Of a DNA stretch of 64,000 nucleotides, positions 29,158-40,058 are shown piece by piece. Within the stretch, counting starts at the first letter, position 1, and every line of letters begins with the position of its first letter. The position numbers and the translations under genes are program-made. Below the pieces are notes generated by a model. That model was not told the DNA's origin, searched no databases, and saw only the letters and a list, made by a program, of their open reading frames with translations. The stretch is taken from assembly GCF_000226215.1 (NCBI RefSeq), contig NZ_AGFF01000007.1, positions 248,001 to 312,000 of the forward strand, read 5' to 3'. This stretch comes from Dietzia alimentaria 72. Lineage in GTDB: Bacteria; Actinomycetota; Actinomycetes; Mycobacteriales; Mycobacteriaceae.

Positions 29158-30075
29158 ATGGGAATCTGCGACGGACGCGTCGTCATCGTCACCGGTGCCG
29201 GCCGCGGCATCGGCCGCGAGCACGCCCTGGCCTTCGCCGCCGAGGGCGCCAAGGTCGTGGTTAATGACCTCGGAGCCGGCATCGACGGATCGAACGTCGG
29301 GGAGTCCCCGGCCGAGCAGGTAGTTGCGGAGATCAAGGCCGCCGGTGGCGACGCCGTGGTCAACGGCAATGACATCTCCTCGTGGGAAGGCGCCAAGGAG
29401 CTCATCCAGCAGGCGATCGACACGTTCGGTGCCCTCGACGTGCTGGTGAACAACGCCGGCTTCCTGCGCGACAAGATGCTTGTCGGAATGAGCGAGTCCG
29501 ACTGGGACAATGTCATCAACGTGCATCTCAAGGGCCACTACGCGCCGCTGCGTCATGCCGCCGAGTACTGGCGCGCGGAGTCCAAGGCTGGCCGGCCCCG
29601 CTCCGCGCGCGTCATCAACACGACCTCGGGCGCCGGACTGTTCGGCTCGGTCGGACAGGGCAACTACGCGACCGCCAAGGCCGGAATCGCCCTGCTGACC
29701 ATTCAGACAGCCTCGGAGATGAAGGGCTACGGGGTCACCGCTAACGCGATCGCTCCCGCCGCCCGCACCCGCATGACGACCTCGGCGGGCGAGGGGATGG
29801 CCTCGCAGATGGCAGCTCCCGAGGACGGATCGTTCGACGCGATGGACCCTGCCAACATCTCGCCCCTCGTGGTGTGGCTGGGCTCTGAGCAGTCCGGCGA
29901 CGTCACCGGACGCGTCTTTGAGGTCGAGGGCGGCAAGGTGACCGTCTGTGACGGATGGCAGCGCGCTGCCTCGGAGGACAAGGGCGCCAAGTGGGATCCG
30001 GCGGAGCTCGGCTCGGTGGTCCCGCGCCTGGTTTCCGAGTCCCCTGCGCCGGTCCCGGTCTACGGCGCTCGCTGA
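29158..30075 (+). CDS. SDR, multifunctional-enzyme-type hydroxyacyl-CoA dehydrogenase
   Basis: A 305-residue SDR like the dehydrogenase domain of peroxisomal MFE-2. Signatures are GRVVIVTGAGRGIGREHALA, VVVNDLGAGIDG, LVNNAGFLRDKML and the active-site YATAK. A C-terminal extension after FEVEGGKVTVCDGW is usual for this subgroup. AAGGAG precedes ATG 29158. It follows the previous SDR by 23 bases and ends before a strong terminator. It likely oxidises a 3-hydroxyacyl-CoA in the KstR2 pathway. Confidence 0.87.
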   Translation: MGICDGRVVIVTGAGRGIGREHALAFAAEGAKVVVNDLGAGIDGSNVGESPAEQVVAEIKAAGGDAVVNGNDISSWEGAKELIQQAIDTFGALDVLVNNAGFLRDKMLVGMSESDWDNVINVHLKGHYAPLRHAAEYWRAESKAGRPRSARVINTTSGAGLFGSVGQGNYATAKAGIALLTIQTASEMKGYGVTANAIAPAARTRMTTSAGEGMASQMAAPEDGSFDAMDPANISPLVVWLGSEQSGDVTGRVFEVEGGKVTVCDGWQRAASEDKGAKWDPAELGSVVPRLVSESPAPVPVYGAR

Positions 30076-30110
30076 CCCGGTAACCGCAGCGGCCGCAGCA
30101 ATTCGACAAC

Positions 30111-30147
30111 AGGAGCCCCGCACCGTATCGATCGGTGCGGGGCTCCT
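30111..30147. terminator. Bidirectional terminator after the SDR pair
   Basis: The arms 30111-30125 and 30133-30147 are perfectly complementary over 15 bases with a 7-base loop. It lies between converging genes (SDR on plus, repetitive secreted protein on minus). Confidence 0.8.
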
Positions 30148-30172
30148 TCGGTCGTTCCGGCGAACGTCGCCG

Positions 30173-31312
30173 TCAGCCCCTGCCGTTGTCCGGCAGATTC
30201 TGCTGCGCCATGGCCGGCATCGGCGTCATCGCGGGCAGGAAGGGGAGGGGCGGCAACATGATCGTCCCGTTGGCCACGCCCGCGGCGAGAGCCGCGGCGC
30301 CGGCGGAGGCCGTCAGCGCGATCACGGGCATCAGGCTGCCGGCGCCGGTCCCGCCCAGGCTCGCCAGCGCTTCGAGGGACGTCTCCGCCCCCATCTCGGA
30401 CCCAAGGTTGGTCGAGAGCGTGCCCATCATGGAGCCGTTCTCGAGCGAACCGGTGAGGGCGGTGACCGAGCCGTTGACCGCCGTGAGCTGGCTCAGGGAG
30501 CCCAGAAGGACGTCAGAGCTGCCACCCGTGGAGCCGCTCTCCCCTGTGAGGGAACCGGACGTCCCGGTGATCGAGCCCGAGACCGCCTCACAGATTCCGC
30601 ACTCTGCGACGGAGCCCACGACGGTCTCCGCCGAACCATTGGTCAGCGAGCCGGCGATACCCTCACCGATCGTCTCCGCGGAGCCACCGATGCCCGCGGT
30701 CGAACCGTCCGGGAAGTTGGACGAGAGCGCCGGCAGCTCAGCCGAACCTCCGAGCAGGTTAAGTTCGGTGGACAGGGGCATCATCCCGGCTGAACCCATG
30801 CCTTCGGATCCGGTGAGTGGGGCGAGGTCGGAGGACTGGAACGCGGCCGAGCCGCCGAGCAGGTTGGTCGACAGCGGAGCCATACCCGTGGAACCGATAT
30901 CGGAAGAGCCTCCGAGGAGTTCACTGCTGCCAGGAAGAGCCGCAGAGCCACCGAGGGGCTCGAGGGACAGCGCGGGCAGGGCGGACGAGCCACCGAGGGG
31001 GTCACTGGACAGCGTGGGCAGCTCTGACGACTGGGGGAGCACCGATGAGCCGTTGAGCGGGTTGAGGTTGCCGGAGCCGCCGGCCAGGTCCGCACCCGAA
31101 CCGGCAGCGTTGCCGGCGGACCCCGTGACGGCGTTGATGAGCGGTCCGACGGGCGAGTTGTTCCCGAGCCAGTCGGTGACGCTGCCTAGGCTGACGCCGC
31201 CCGGCAGCGAGCTGCCGCTGCTGCCGTCGGCGGCACTGGCAGGGCCGACAGCGGTGCTCATGGCGAGAGCAACGGCGGCGGCAACTGCCGCGGCCCTGGT
31301 CGTGTTCTTCAT
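30173..31312 (-). CDS. Secreted repetitive Ser/Gly/Leu-rich surface protein
   Basis: A 379-residue exported protein. The signal peptide (residues 1-28, ending VGPASA) is followed by a long low-complexity region built from short motifs such as PLGGSSALPALS and ELLGGSS. A single close Cys pair (ECGIC) follows, then more GSLT/GSLS motifs. A hydrophobic stretch near residues 320-350 (SLMPVIALTASAGAAALAAG) precedes a Pro/Met-rich end. There is no LPXTG. The C-terminal hydrophobic stretch could anchor it in a membrane. It may be a cell-surface or envelope-spanning protein, but the function is unknown. Confidence 0.8.
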   Translation of the reverse strand: MKNTTRAAAVAAAVALAMSTAVGPASAADGSSGSSLPGGVSLGSVTDWLGNNSPVGPLINAVTGSAGNAAGSGADLAGGSGNLNPLNGSSVLPQSSELPTLSSDPLGGSSALPALSLEPLGGSAALPGSSELLGGSSDIGSTGMAPLSTNLLGGSAAFQSSDLAPLTGSEGMGSAGMMPLSTELNLLGGSAELPALSSNFPDGSTAGIGGSAETIGEGIAGSLTNGSAETVVGSVAECGICEAVSGSITGTSGSLTGESGSTGGSSDVLLGSLSQLTAVNGSVTALTGSLENGSMMGTLSTNLGSEMGAETSLEALASLGGTGAGSLMPVIALTASAGAAALAAGVANGTIMLPPLPFLPAMTPMPAMAQQNLPDNGRG

Positions 31313-31475
31313 CGGAGGAATTCCCTTCGGCTTACGGGGTCACCGTTGTGGCCCGTACTGCATGAGAATCCACTGAAGATGAATGTTTGTCAATAGTTTT
31401 GCGGACTAACGCAGCGATTTGATGTTCACACCGGTCATCGCTTCTGACGTGCAGAAAGTTGGACGATCTACCAAC

Positions 31476-31997
31476 TCAGTTGCCACGCGTGGCCGCTGCG
31501 GGCTCGCATATCACTACCGGAATGACCCGGCTGGTGTTTGCCTGATACTCAGAAAAGTCGGCGTACCGGTTGACGAGCTTCGGCCACAACTCGGCACGCT
31601 CGGACGGGGAGGCCTTCCTCGCCGTCATCGATCTGACCCGTCGGCCCACCTGAACCGTCACAGCCGGATTCGCCAGAATGTTGCGATACCACTGGGGGTG
31701 CTTCGGGAGCCCGCCCTGCGACGCGACCAGCAGTACGCGGTCCCCTTCGGGAAGGTGAAGCAGCGGCACAGTCCGCGGCTGGCCGGACTTGCGCCCCGTC
31801 GTCGTCACCAGACAAACGGGAATCGGCGCCCGCAGTGCCGAACCCACACGCCAGTTGCCGCCCACGCGCCCGCCGGTGCGTTGGTAGAGCCAGGTGTTGG
31901 CACGCGACATCACCTTGACAACGCCGACGACCCACGGCGCACTGCGCCGTGGGTCGTCGATGCCCGTCTCCGGGGTCGGGGAGTGGTCCGCGCTCAC
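31476..31997 (-). CDS. F420H2-dependent nitroreductase/quinone reductase, Ddn-like
   Basis: A 173-residue deazaflavin-dependent reductase of the Ddn family. It carries CLVTTTGRKSGQPRTVPLLH and LVASQGGLPKHPQWYRNI, the F420-binding and fold signatures. Ddn (Rv3547) of M. tuberculosis lies between fadA5/cyp125 genes and the Rv3548c SDR, and the gene here holds the same place. The GTG start at 31997 overlaps the GNAT gene stop (GTGA), so it is the third gene of fadA5-GNAT-ddn. The physiological substrate is uncertain, perhaps a quinone. Confidence 0.88.
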   Translation of the reverse strand: MSADHSPTPETGIDDPRRSAPWVVGVVKVMSRANTWLYQRTGGRVGGNWRVGSALRAPIPVCLVTTTGRKSGQPRTVPLLHLPEGDRVLLVASQGGLPKHPQWYRNILANPAVTVQVGRRVRSMTARKASPSERAELWPKLVNRYADFSEYQANTSRVIPVVICEPAAATRGN

Positions 31998-32578
31998 TTC
32001 CCCGCCAACGGGGCGCGCACGATCACGTGCTTGCCGGGGAAGAACGCCGCCAGTTCCCGACGGCTCTCCTTGAGCGCGCTCAGGCCGTAACCGCGCTTGC
32101 GCTCTTCCGGGCGGATCCAGATGGCTACGTCCACGTCGCCGTCGTTGACCTGTTCACCGAACACCAGTCCGAGCAGGGAATCCCGCGAGGTGTCGACGGC
32201 GACGAACCACATCGCGGACTCTGCGTCGATACGCTTGAGGCCCGCCTGGCGCTCCGCCTCGGTCTTCTCCTCGTCCCACTCGCCGGCGGTGGCCGATGTC
32301 GCATCCGAGGAGCGGGAGTGGAACAGATGCTTGTGCTCGTCTGAGTCACGGAACGGGTGCAGAGTGAACCCGCCCGTGGACTTCGCGGCGGAACTCTCCG
32401 AGGTTCCGGGCACAAAGGCGTCAAGTGGCGCGCGGAGCACGTCAGCGGCCTCGTCGGTGCTCACGGAGAGGAGATGGGCGATCGCCTTGGTTGCGTCCTC
32501 AGAGTTGCTGGCGGAGGCGATGGCGGCGAAAACCTCGCGCCGGCGACCCGCTGCTGCTTCGATCACATTGCTGCTCAT
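31994..32578 (-). CDS. GNAT-like N-acetyltransferase
   Basis: A 194-residue protein. Residues 1-55 form a helical segment (REVFAAIASASNSEDATKAI... EAADVLRAPLDAF) like the short helical domain found at the end of some topoisomerases and fused to several actinobacterial GNAT proteins. The C-terminal part (VAVDTSRDSLLGLVFGEQV, AIWIRPEERKRGYGLSALK) resembles a GNAT acetyl-CoA fold, with RKRGYG as the likely pyrophosphate loop. The gene is one base from fadA5 and overlaps ddn, so it should be co-expressed with them. Its substrate is unknown. Confidence 0.75.
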   Translation of the reverse strand: MSSNVIEAAAGRRREVFAAIASASNSEDATKAIAHLLSVSTDEAADVLRAPLDAFVPGTSESSAAKSTGGFTLHPFRDSDEHKHLFHSRSSDATSATAGEWDEEKTEAERQAGLKRIDAESAMWFVAVDTSRDSLLGLVFGEQVNDGDVDVAIWIRPEERKRGYGLSALKESRRELAAFFPGKHVIVRAPLAGK

Positions 32579-32579
32579 G

Positions 32580-35167
<2,588 letters not shown>

Positions 35168-35177
35168 ACTGACGTCT

Positions 35178-35219
35178 AAGGCCCCGGCGGCCGCCCACGT
35201 GGCGTTCCGCCGGGGCCTT
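35178..35219 (+). terminator. Terminator after cyp125
   Basis: The arms 35178-35190 and 35207-35219 (AAGGCCCCGGCGG with CCGCCGGGGCCTT) pair over 13 bases around a 16-base loop, 10 bases past the cyp125 stop. Confidence 0.75.
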
Positions 35220-35288
35220 CGCGATTTCGACGACCCGGGTCGACAAATTGGTTGATTCGCCCCCGTGAAAGTCTGCTGAACTGCCAAA

Positions 35289-36305
35289 ATGGTGGGCATG
35301 CTCCAACATCGCGAGATCGCCCGTGACGGCGTGCGACTGCACTACGTGCTCCATGAGCCCTCGACGGCAGACTCGGTCTCGGAACCCGTCGGTACCGTTG
35401 TGCTCCTCCACGGATTCCCACACTTCTGGTACGCCTGGCATCGCACGATTCCAGTTATGGCGGAGGCGGGCTGGCGTGTGATCGCACCGGATCTGCGGGG
35501 GATGGGACGCTCCGACGCTCCCGGCGATATCGAGGCGTATGCACCCAGCGAGGTCGTCGCCGACGTGATCGCGATCTGTGACGATGCCGGAGCAGACCGC
35601 GTGGTCGTGGTGGGTTTCGATTTCGGAGCAGGCGTCGCCTACGACACCTGCCACCTCGAACCGTCTCGTGTCCGGGCGGTCGTCGGGATGCAGAACCCGT
35701 TCATGGGAGCGCTCGGAGACATAGCGCCCCTCGACGGCGCTGCAATGATGGCCGCAAAACACTTTCTCCACCTTCACTACTTTGCGCAGCCCGGGGTCGC
35801 GGAAGCCGACCTCGAGGGTCGGGAGCGAGAATTCCTCACCCGCGTGTTCTGGGCGCTGTCGGCGGACTATCACTATCTCGACGTATGGCAGCACCCACCC
35901 GGGACGACGTACCTCGACGCGCTGCCGGAGGCGCCACTCCTGCCGTGGTCGTGGCTGTCCGTCGAGGAGATGGACGCATTTGAGAAGGAGTACGTGCGCA
36001 CCGGGTTCGCTGGTCCTTTGCAGTGGTACCGCGCTATGGACGTGAGTTGGCGCGAGCGCAAAGAATTCGAGCTGAAGACTAATCCGGTACCGTTCTACTT
36101 CCTCTACTCCGAGCACGACCCTGACCTCGAGGGCTTCCACGGGCGCGACCCGCTGTCCAGGCTGGGTAAATTCCACGACGATGTGCGCCAGGTCCGCAGT
36201 GTGCCGCGCGCCGGACATCTCATGCACCTCGAGGCCACAGAGGACACACATCGCGAGCTGCTGGCCTGCCTCGAGGACATCGCGATCACCACCTCCGCTC
36301 AGTAG
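35289..36305 (+). CDS. Alpha/beta hydrolase, epoxide-hydrolase type
   Basis: A 338-residue alpha/beta hydrolase. The oxyanion segment LLHGFPHFWYAW, the nucleophile elbow VGFDFGAGVA with Asp, and a C-terminal catalytic His in RAGHLMHLEA fit epoxide hydrolases or dehalogenases. A Ser-nucleophile C-C hydrolase such as HsaD is ruled out by the Asp. ATG 35289 is used, and ATG 35298 (MLQHREIA) is an alternative. It follows cyp125 with a terminator between them, so it may be independently expressed. No KstR box is visible before it. The substrate is unknown. Confidence 0.83.
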   Translation: MVGMLQHREIARDGVRLHYVLHEPSTADSVSEPVGTVVLLHGFPHFWYAWHRTIPVMAEAGWRVIAPDLRGMGRSDAPGDIEAYAPSEVVADVIAICDDAGADRVVVVGFDFGAGVAYDTCHLEPSRVRAVVGMQNPFMGALGDIAPLDGAAMMAAKHFLHLHYFAQPGVAEADLEGREREFLTRVFWALSADYHYLDVWQHPPGTTYLDALPEAPLLPWSWLSVEEMDAFEKEYVRTGFAGPLQWYRAMDVSWRERKEFELKTNPVPFYFLYSEHDPDLEGFHGRDPLSRLGKFHDDVRQVRSVPRAGHLMHLEATEDTHRELLACLEDIAITTSAQ

Positions 36306-36501
36306 CCCCGCGGCTAGCAACCCGCCCCGCCTTTCTCTCCCCGCCTCCCGCCCCGCCTCACGGAGGTTGGCGGACCTCCGGCGCCTTTTGACGCCGATTT
36401 TCTCGCCTATCGTCCGCCAAGCCGCGGGCTGGTCCGCCAGCGAGGGGAGTGCGTAAGTGTGGACCCACTGATTGCGCGGTGCTCTGAGCGCCGGGGGAAA
36501 A

Positions 36502-36830
36502 TCAACCGGGACGGTGCGCCCGGGCGCGTGAGAGGGCGTTGGCAATATGGCCCAGGACTTCATCGGGTTTCATCCCATGTGCCGCGCGCACGACCTGCCA
36601 CCCGAGATCTGTCAGTCGCGCGGTAATGCGGAGATCTCGACGCCACTGCTCAGAGTCGCCGTGGTGCTTACCGTCGTAGAAAATCGCTACTTTCTCGGGT
36701 GCGTAAGCGAGGTCGGCGACCGTGATCAGTTCACCTGTGTGATCGAAGATTCTGTACTGCGAGGTAGGTCTGGGCAGTGTGGAGCGTTCGATTCGTAGCC
36801 TGAGGATGCTCTCTTGAGGGGATTGCGCGG
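36502..36830 (-). pseudogene. 3' half of an IS-interrupted AbiEi/DUF559-like gene
   Basis: The minus strand encodes about 107 residues ending at TGA 36504-36502. They include ESILRLRIERSTLP, ADLAYAPEKVAIFYDGKHH, QWRRDLRITARLTDLGW and VRAAHGMKPDEVLGHIANAL. This is the C-terminal part of the very common actinobacterial DUF559/AbiEi-C-terminal-like family, with a nuclease-like YDGKHH motif. It has no start of its own and begins at the IS junction. The 5' half lies on the other side of the element (38270-38896). Confidence 0.85.
36823..36830. repeat. Target-site duplication, left
   Basis: TTGCGCGG directly outside the left end of the IS256-like element is repeated exactly at 38270-38277. Eight bases is a usual duplication length for IS256-family insertion. 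Confidence 0.88.
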
Positions 36831-38269
36831 GATAGTGCCCCGTGGGGTGGTGGGATTCGGATCGGCGTCTGGTCAGGCGCAGTGATCAACGAGTCGTGAT
36901 TGATCGTAGTCGCTACCGGTGTCGAGGGCTCGTTGTTTGGCGGCGATGACGCGTCGGAGTTCGGCCATGGAGGTGTCCGAGAGGTAGCGGCGGGAGACTT
37001 GCCATTCGTCGTGTTGGTCGATCACCACCGAGGTCGCCAGCCGCAGGAACGCGGCGGGGTTGGGGAAGATTTCCACGACGTCAGCGCGGCGTTTGATCTC
37101 CTTGTTCAGGCGCTCGATCGGGTTGTTGGACCAGATCTTCTGCCAGTGCCCTCGGGGGAACGCGGTGAAGGCCAGGACGTCGGTCTTGGCCTCACGCATC
37201 ATCGTGTTGACCTTGGGAAACGAGGCGGCGAAGGTGTCGGCGACCTGATCCCACTGCTCGGCCACCGCGTCGGGTTCGGTGTGGGCGAAGATCGTCTTAA
37301 CCGCTGCGGTCACCACTGGGGCGTTCTTGGCCGAGACGGCGCCGTGCAGGTTGCGCATGAAGTGCACCCGGCAGCGCTGCCAAGCTGCGCCCACGAATTG
37401 CTGTGCCACGGCCGCTTTCAGGCCCGCGTGGGCATCGGAGATGACCAGGTGCACCCCGGTCAGGCCGCGGGCTTTGAGGGAGCGCAGGAAGTCCGACCAG
37501 AACTCGTACGATTCGCTGTCGCCGACGGCGGTGCCGAGCACCTCGCGGGTGCCGTCGACCGAGACTCCGGTGGCCACGACCATGGCGTGTGAGACCACAT
37601 GGGCGCCGATCCGAACCTTGCAGAAGGTGGCGTCGGCGAACACGTACGGGAACTGGGTGTGGGACAGGGTCCGGGTACGAAACGCCTCGACCTCGGCGTC
37701 CAGCTCGGCGCAGATGCGTGAGACCTCGGATTTGGAGATGCCGGTGTCGACTCCGAGGGCGCGGACGAGGTCGTCGACCCCGCGGGTGGACACACCGTGC
37801 ACGTAGGCCTGCATGATCACCGCGTACAGGGCCCGATCGATCCGGCGGCGGCGCTCGAGCAGGGCCGGGAAGAATGACCCCGAACGCAGCTTGGGGATCT
37901 GCGCCTCGATGTCACCGACCGGGGTCGAGACCGTCTTGGCACGGTGACCGTTGCGGTGCGTCGTGCGGCCCTCGGAGCGCTCGTACCGGTCGGCCCCGAT
38001 CTTCGCTGCTGCCTCGGCCTCGATCAACGCTTGCAGGCCGGCCCGGACCAGTTCGGCGAACATCGCCTGCGGATCGGCGGACAGTAGTGCGTCGAGCTGG
38101 GCGTGTACGCCAGAATGGGAATGGGTCATCGCGTGGTGTGTCCTTACTATGAGCTACTTGGCGGTAACTCAATGACCACTACGCGATGGCCCACCCCCTT
38201 GGCGGACCGCCACACCGTTGCCAGCCAGATCCCCAGCCCCGAAACCCCACCACTCCACGGGACTTACCC
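36831..38269 (-). mobile_element. IS256-family insertion sequence, 1439 bp
   Basis: The element is bounded by the 8-bp direct repeat TTGCGCGG. Its imperfect terminal inverted repeats are 36831-36854 and the complement of 38246-38269. They share 17 of 24 positions, including a common core CCCGTGG and a common GTGGTGGG separated by one mismatch. It carries a single transposase gene filling most of its length. The transposase is intact, so the element may still be mobile. It interrupts an AbiEi/DUF559-like gene between its two domains. Confidence 0.9.
36873..38129 (-). CDS. IS256-family transposase
   Basis: A 418-residue DDE transposase of the IS256/Mutator group, IS1081-like in style. The likely catalytic residues are Asp in YVFADATFCKVR, Asp in LVISDAHAGLK and Glu in IWSNNPIERLNKEIKRR. 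Other family segments are GHRAKTVSTPVGDIEAQIPK and WQRCRVHFMRNL. The length is normal for the family and no frameshift is visible. It starts at ATG 38129 and ends 42 bases inside the left end of the element. Confidence 0.95.
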   Translation of the reverse strand: MTHSHSGVHAQLDALLSADPQAMFAELVRAGLQALIEAEAAAKIGADRYERSEGRTTHRNGHRAKTVSTPVGDIEAQIPKLRSGSFFPALLERRRRIDRALYAVIMQAYVHGVSTRGVDDLVRALGVDTGISKSEVSRICAELDAEVEAFRTRTLSHTQFPYVFADATFCKVRIGAHVVSHAMVVATGVSVDGTREVLGTAVGDSESYEFWSDFLRSLKARGLTGVHLVISDAHAGLKAAVAQQFVGAAWQRCRVHFMRNLHGAVSAKNAPVVTAAVKTIFAHTEPDAVAEQWDQVADTFAASFPKVNTMMREAKTDVLAFTAFPRGHWQKIWSNNPIERLNKEIKRRADVVEIFPNPAAFLRLATSVVIDQHDEWQVSRRYLSDTSMAELRRVIAAKQRALDTGSDYDQSRLVDHCA

Positions 38270-38277
38270 TTGCGCGG
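38270..38277. repeat. Target-site duplication, right
   Basis: The second copy of TTGCGCGG, at the right end of the IS256-like element. On the minus strand it reads CCGCGCAA and contributes the codons around Ala-Gln of the interrupted gene. Confidence 0.88.
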
Positions 38278-38896
38278 AGGCATCGCACGAGTCGAGCAAC
38301 CGAATCACCCGGCGCACTCCATGTTGACCGCGCATTCGTGCTGCCGCGCCAGCGACTGCCTCCACGCTGGTACGCGTGGCCTGACAGACGGAGTCCACCA
38401 TGCAGATACTCGAATCGGCACGGTGGGTCCACCTGGCAACGTCCACTGCGGTGCGCGCTGGGGCGGTGACCCGGAGACCACCAATTTCGCAGATGTCCTC
38501 TGGCTGGATGGGGTGTCTGAGTCTGCGTTCTCGGACACCCGGTGGCATCCGCGGCTCGACGGCGGTGTAAACGTCAATAACACTGCGGCTGGCATCCCTC
38601 GAGAACCAGCGTTCGCCGTGAAGGTATGCGGCGGCCCAGCCGCTGATGACTGCGTCAGCCGGCGACCACATGCCAACCGCGCGAATCCGATCCCACTTAG
38701 TCAGTTGCGACCCTCTGGCGCAGTACACGCCCGGAACGAGCATGCGAAACCGCGAACGAAGTGCATATCTAGTGACGAGCCCGGCCTGGAGCGCCTCAGA
38801 TGCAGCGAAGGGTCTGCCGTCGCGCACTGCATCGAGCAATGAGCTGGGTAGTGGCGTGGACGGGCGATGGTCCTGGAGGCGGTAGTCGCGTCTCAT
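38270..38896 (-). pseudogene. 5' half of an IS-interrupted AbiEi/DUF559-like gene
   Basis: 209 codons from ATG 38896 to the IS junction. The segments RSRFRMLVPGVYCARGSQLT, AVISGWAAAYLHGERWFS and GGLRVTAPARTAVDVARWTH are typical of the N-terminal and middle parts of AbiEi-antitoxin-like DUF559 proteins. Past the junction the frame runs only GG-stop inside the IS (stop near 38264). Joining codon 209 to the TCC at 36822 gives an uninterrupted frame of 315 residues ending at 36502. The gene was therefore intact before insertion. Confidence 0.87.
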
Positions 38897-39087
38897 GAAC
38901 ACGATCCTGATCCACCGGGCCGGTCCACTCGCCGCTCCATCGGCGCCTTGTGGATGGAGTCGACGACCATTCACAGGGCCGCCGACAGCCTGACTCCCGC
39001 ATTCGGACGGCGGGGCGCTCGGTTGGCGGACACCCTCCGCCGCCTGGCGGACATCCAGCGCGACAAACATCGTCAGAACGCATTAGA

Positions 39088-39147
39088 AGTCCGCCAACCG
39101 TGGGGGTGAGTCCGCCAACCGTGGGGGTGAGTCCGCCAACCGTGGGG
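39088..39147. repeat. Three tandem copies of a 21-bp unit
   Basis: AGTCCGCCAACCGTGGGGGTG occurs at 39088 and 39109, with an 18-base third copy at 39130. The array abuts the stop codon of the LLM oxidoreductase gene (39151, minus strand). There are no spacers, so it is not CRISPR. The core GTCCGCCAA also occurs singly nearby in both orientations. Confidence 0.9.
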
Positions 39148-39150
39148 CGG

Positions 39151-40056
39151 TCAGCCTTTCAGGCCGTACTTCTCGCCGAACTTGGCGATCGACTCGAGTT
39201 TCTGCGCGACCGGGGCGTCGAAGCCGTGGCCCTCGATCATCCACGGCATCACGATGATGTCGGTGACGCCGGCCTCGGCCAGCTCGGCGAAGCCGCGGGT
39301 GCCGTAGCGATCCATGCAGACCACCTGGATCGCGAAGGGCTTGCCGTCGCCGCGATCCGCTAGCGAGCGACCGTCGGCCTCCAGCAGCTCGCCCAGGCGC
39401 TTGACCGTGGTGACGATCTCGTCGAAGTTCATCATCGCGCTGGTCCACCCCTGACCGATCCGGACCGCGCGCTTGAGCGCGATTTCGGTGTGGCCGCCCA
39501 CGTAGAACGGCACCTGCTCGGAGGGCGCCGGGGTGAAGATGAGCTCGTCGAAGTCGAAGTGGTCGCCGTGGAACTCCATCCACTCACCGCGCAGCGCTTC
39601 ACGCATGATGGTCAGCGCCTCGTCGGTGCGCTTGCCGCGACCCTTGAACGGTGCGCCGCACCACTCGAACTCGTTGGGGTCCCATCCGATGCCCACGCCC
39701 AGGTCCAGCCGATTATTAGTGAGCAGCGCGACGGAAGCGACCTGCCGGGTCAGCAGCAGCGGATTGCGCGGGCCGACCTTGAGCACCTGTGGGCTGAACC
39801 GGATCGTGGAGGTGGCCCCGCCCATGGCGGCGCAGGCGATGAGCGGTTCGACCCACTCGGTGTTCTCGTCCCACATGCGTGAGCCGTCGGGGGTGTACGG
39901 GTAGTCCTTGTCCTGCCGGCGCGGGTGGAACAGCGAATCGGGCAACACGACCCGATCGAAGCCGGCGGCCTCGGCACCCTGTGCCATCTCGATGTACTGG
40001 TTGACGGGGGAGAAGGAGACGGGGATGGAGAATTCTGCGTCTGCCACACGGCTCAT
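39151..40056 (-). CDS. LLM-class F420-dependent oxidoreductase
   Basis: A 301-residue luciferase-like flavin/F420 oxidoreductase. The family fold is shown by DSLFHPRRQDKDYPYTPDG, LDLGVGIGWDPNEFEWCG and VPFYVGGHTEIALKRAVRIGQGW. ATG 40056 is 3 bases from the SnoaL-like gene stop, so it is the last gene of the run DUF35-ltp4-ltp3-SnoaL-LLM on the minus strand under the KstR box at 43844. It probably reduces or oxidises a side-chain intermediate. The substrate is unknown. A second, different LLM gene lies at 43925. Confidence 0.86.
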   Translation of the reverse strand: MSRVADAEFSIPVSFSPVNQYIEMAQGAEAAGFDRVVLPDSLFHPRRQDKDYPYTPDGSRMWDENTEWVEPLIACAAMGGATSTIRFSPQVLKVGPRNPLLLTRQVASVALLTNNRLDLGVGIGWDPNEFEWCGAPFKGRGKRTDEALTIMREALRGEWMEFHGDHFDFDELIFTPAPSEQVPFYVGGHTEIALKRAVRIGQGWTSAMMNFDEIVTTVKRLGELLEADGRSLADRGDGKPFAIQVVCMDRYGTRGFAELAEAGVTDIIVMPWMIEGHGFDAPVAQKLESIAKFGEKYGLKG

Positions 40057-40058
40057 GG

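Noticed and set aside
35289-36305. Candidate for the missing hsaD
   Set aside because: The nucleophile elbow carries Asp (GFDFGAG) rather than the Ser of C-C bond hydrolases, so it is epoxide-hydrolase type.
38186-38842. A plus-strand gene of 218 codons spanning the IS right end
   Set aside because: It crosses the IS junction and lies opposite the recognisable 5' half of the AbiEi-like gene.
39088-39147. CRISPR-like array
   Set aside because: The three 21-bp units are directly adjacent with no spacers, and no cas genes are nearby.
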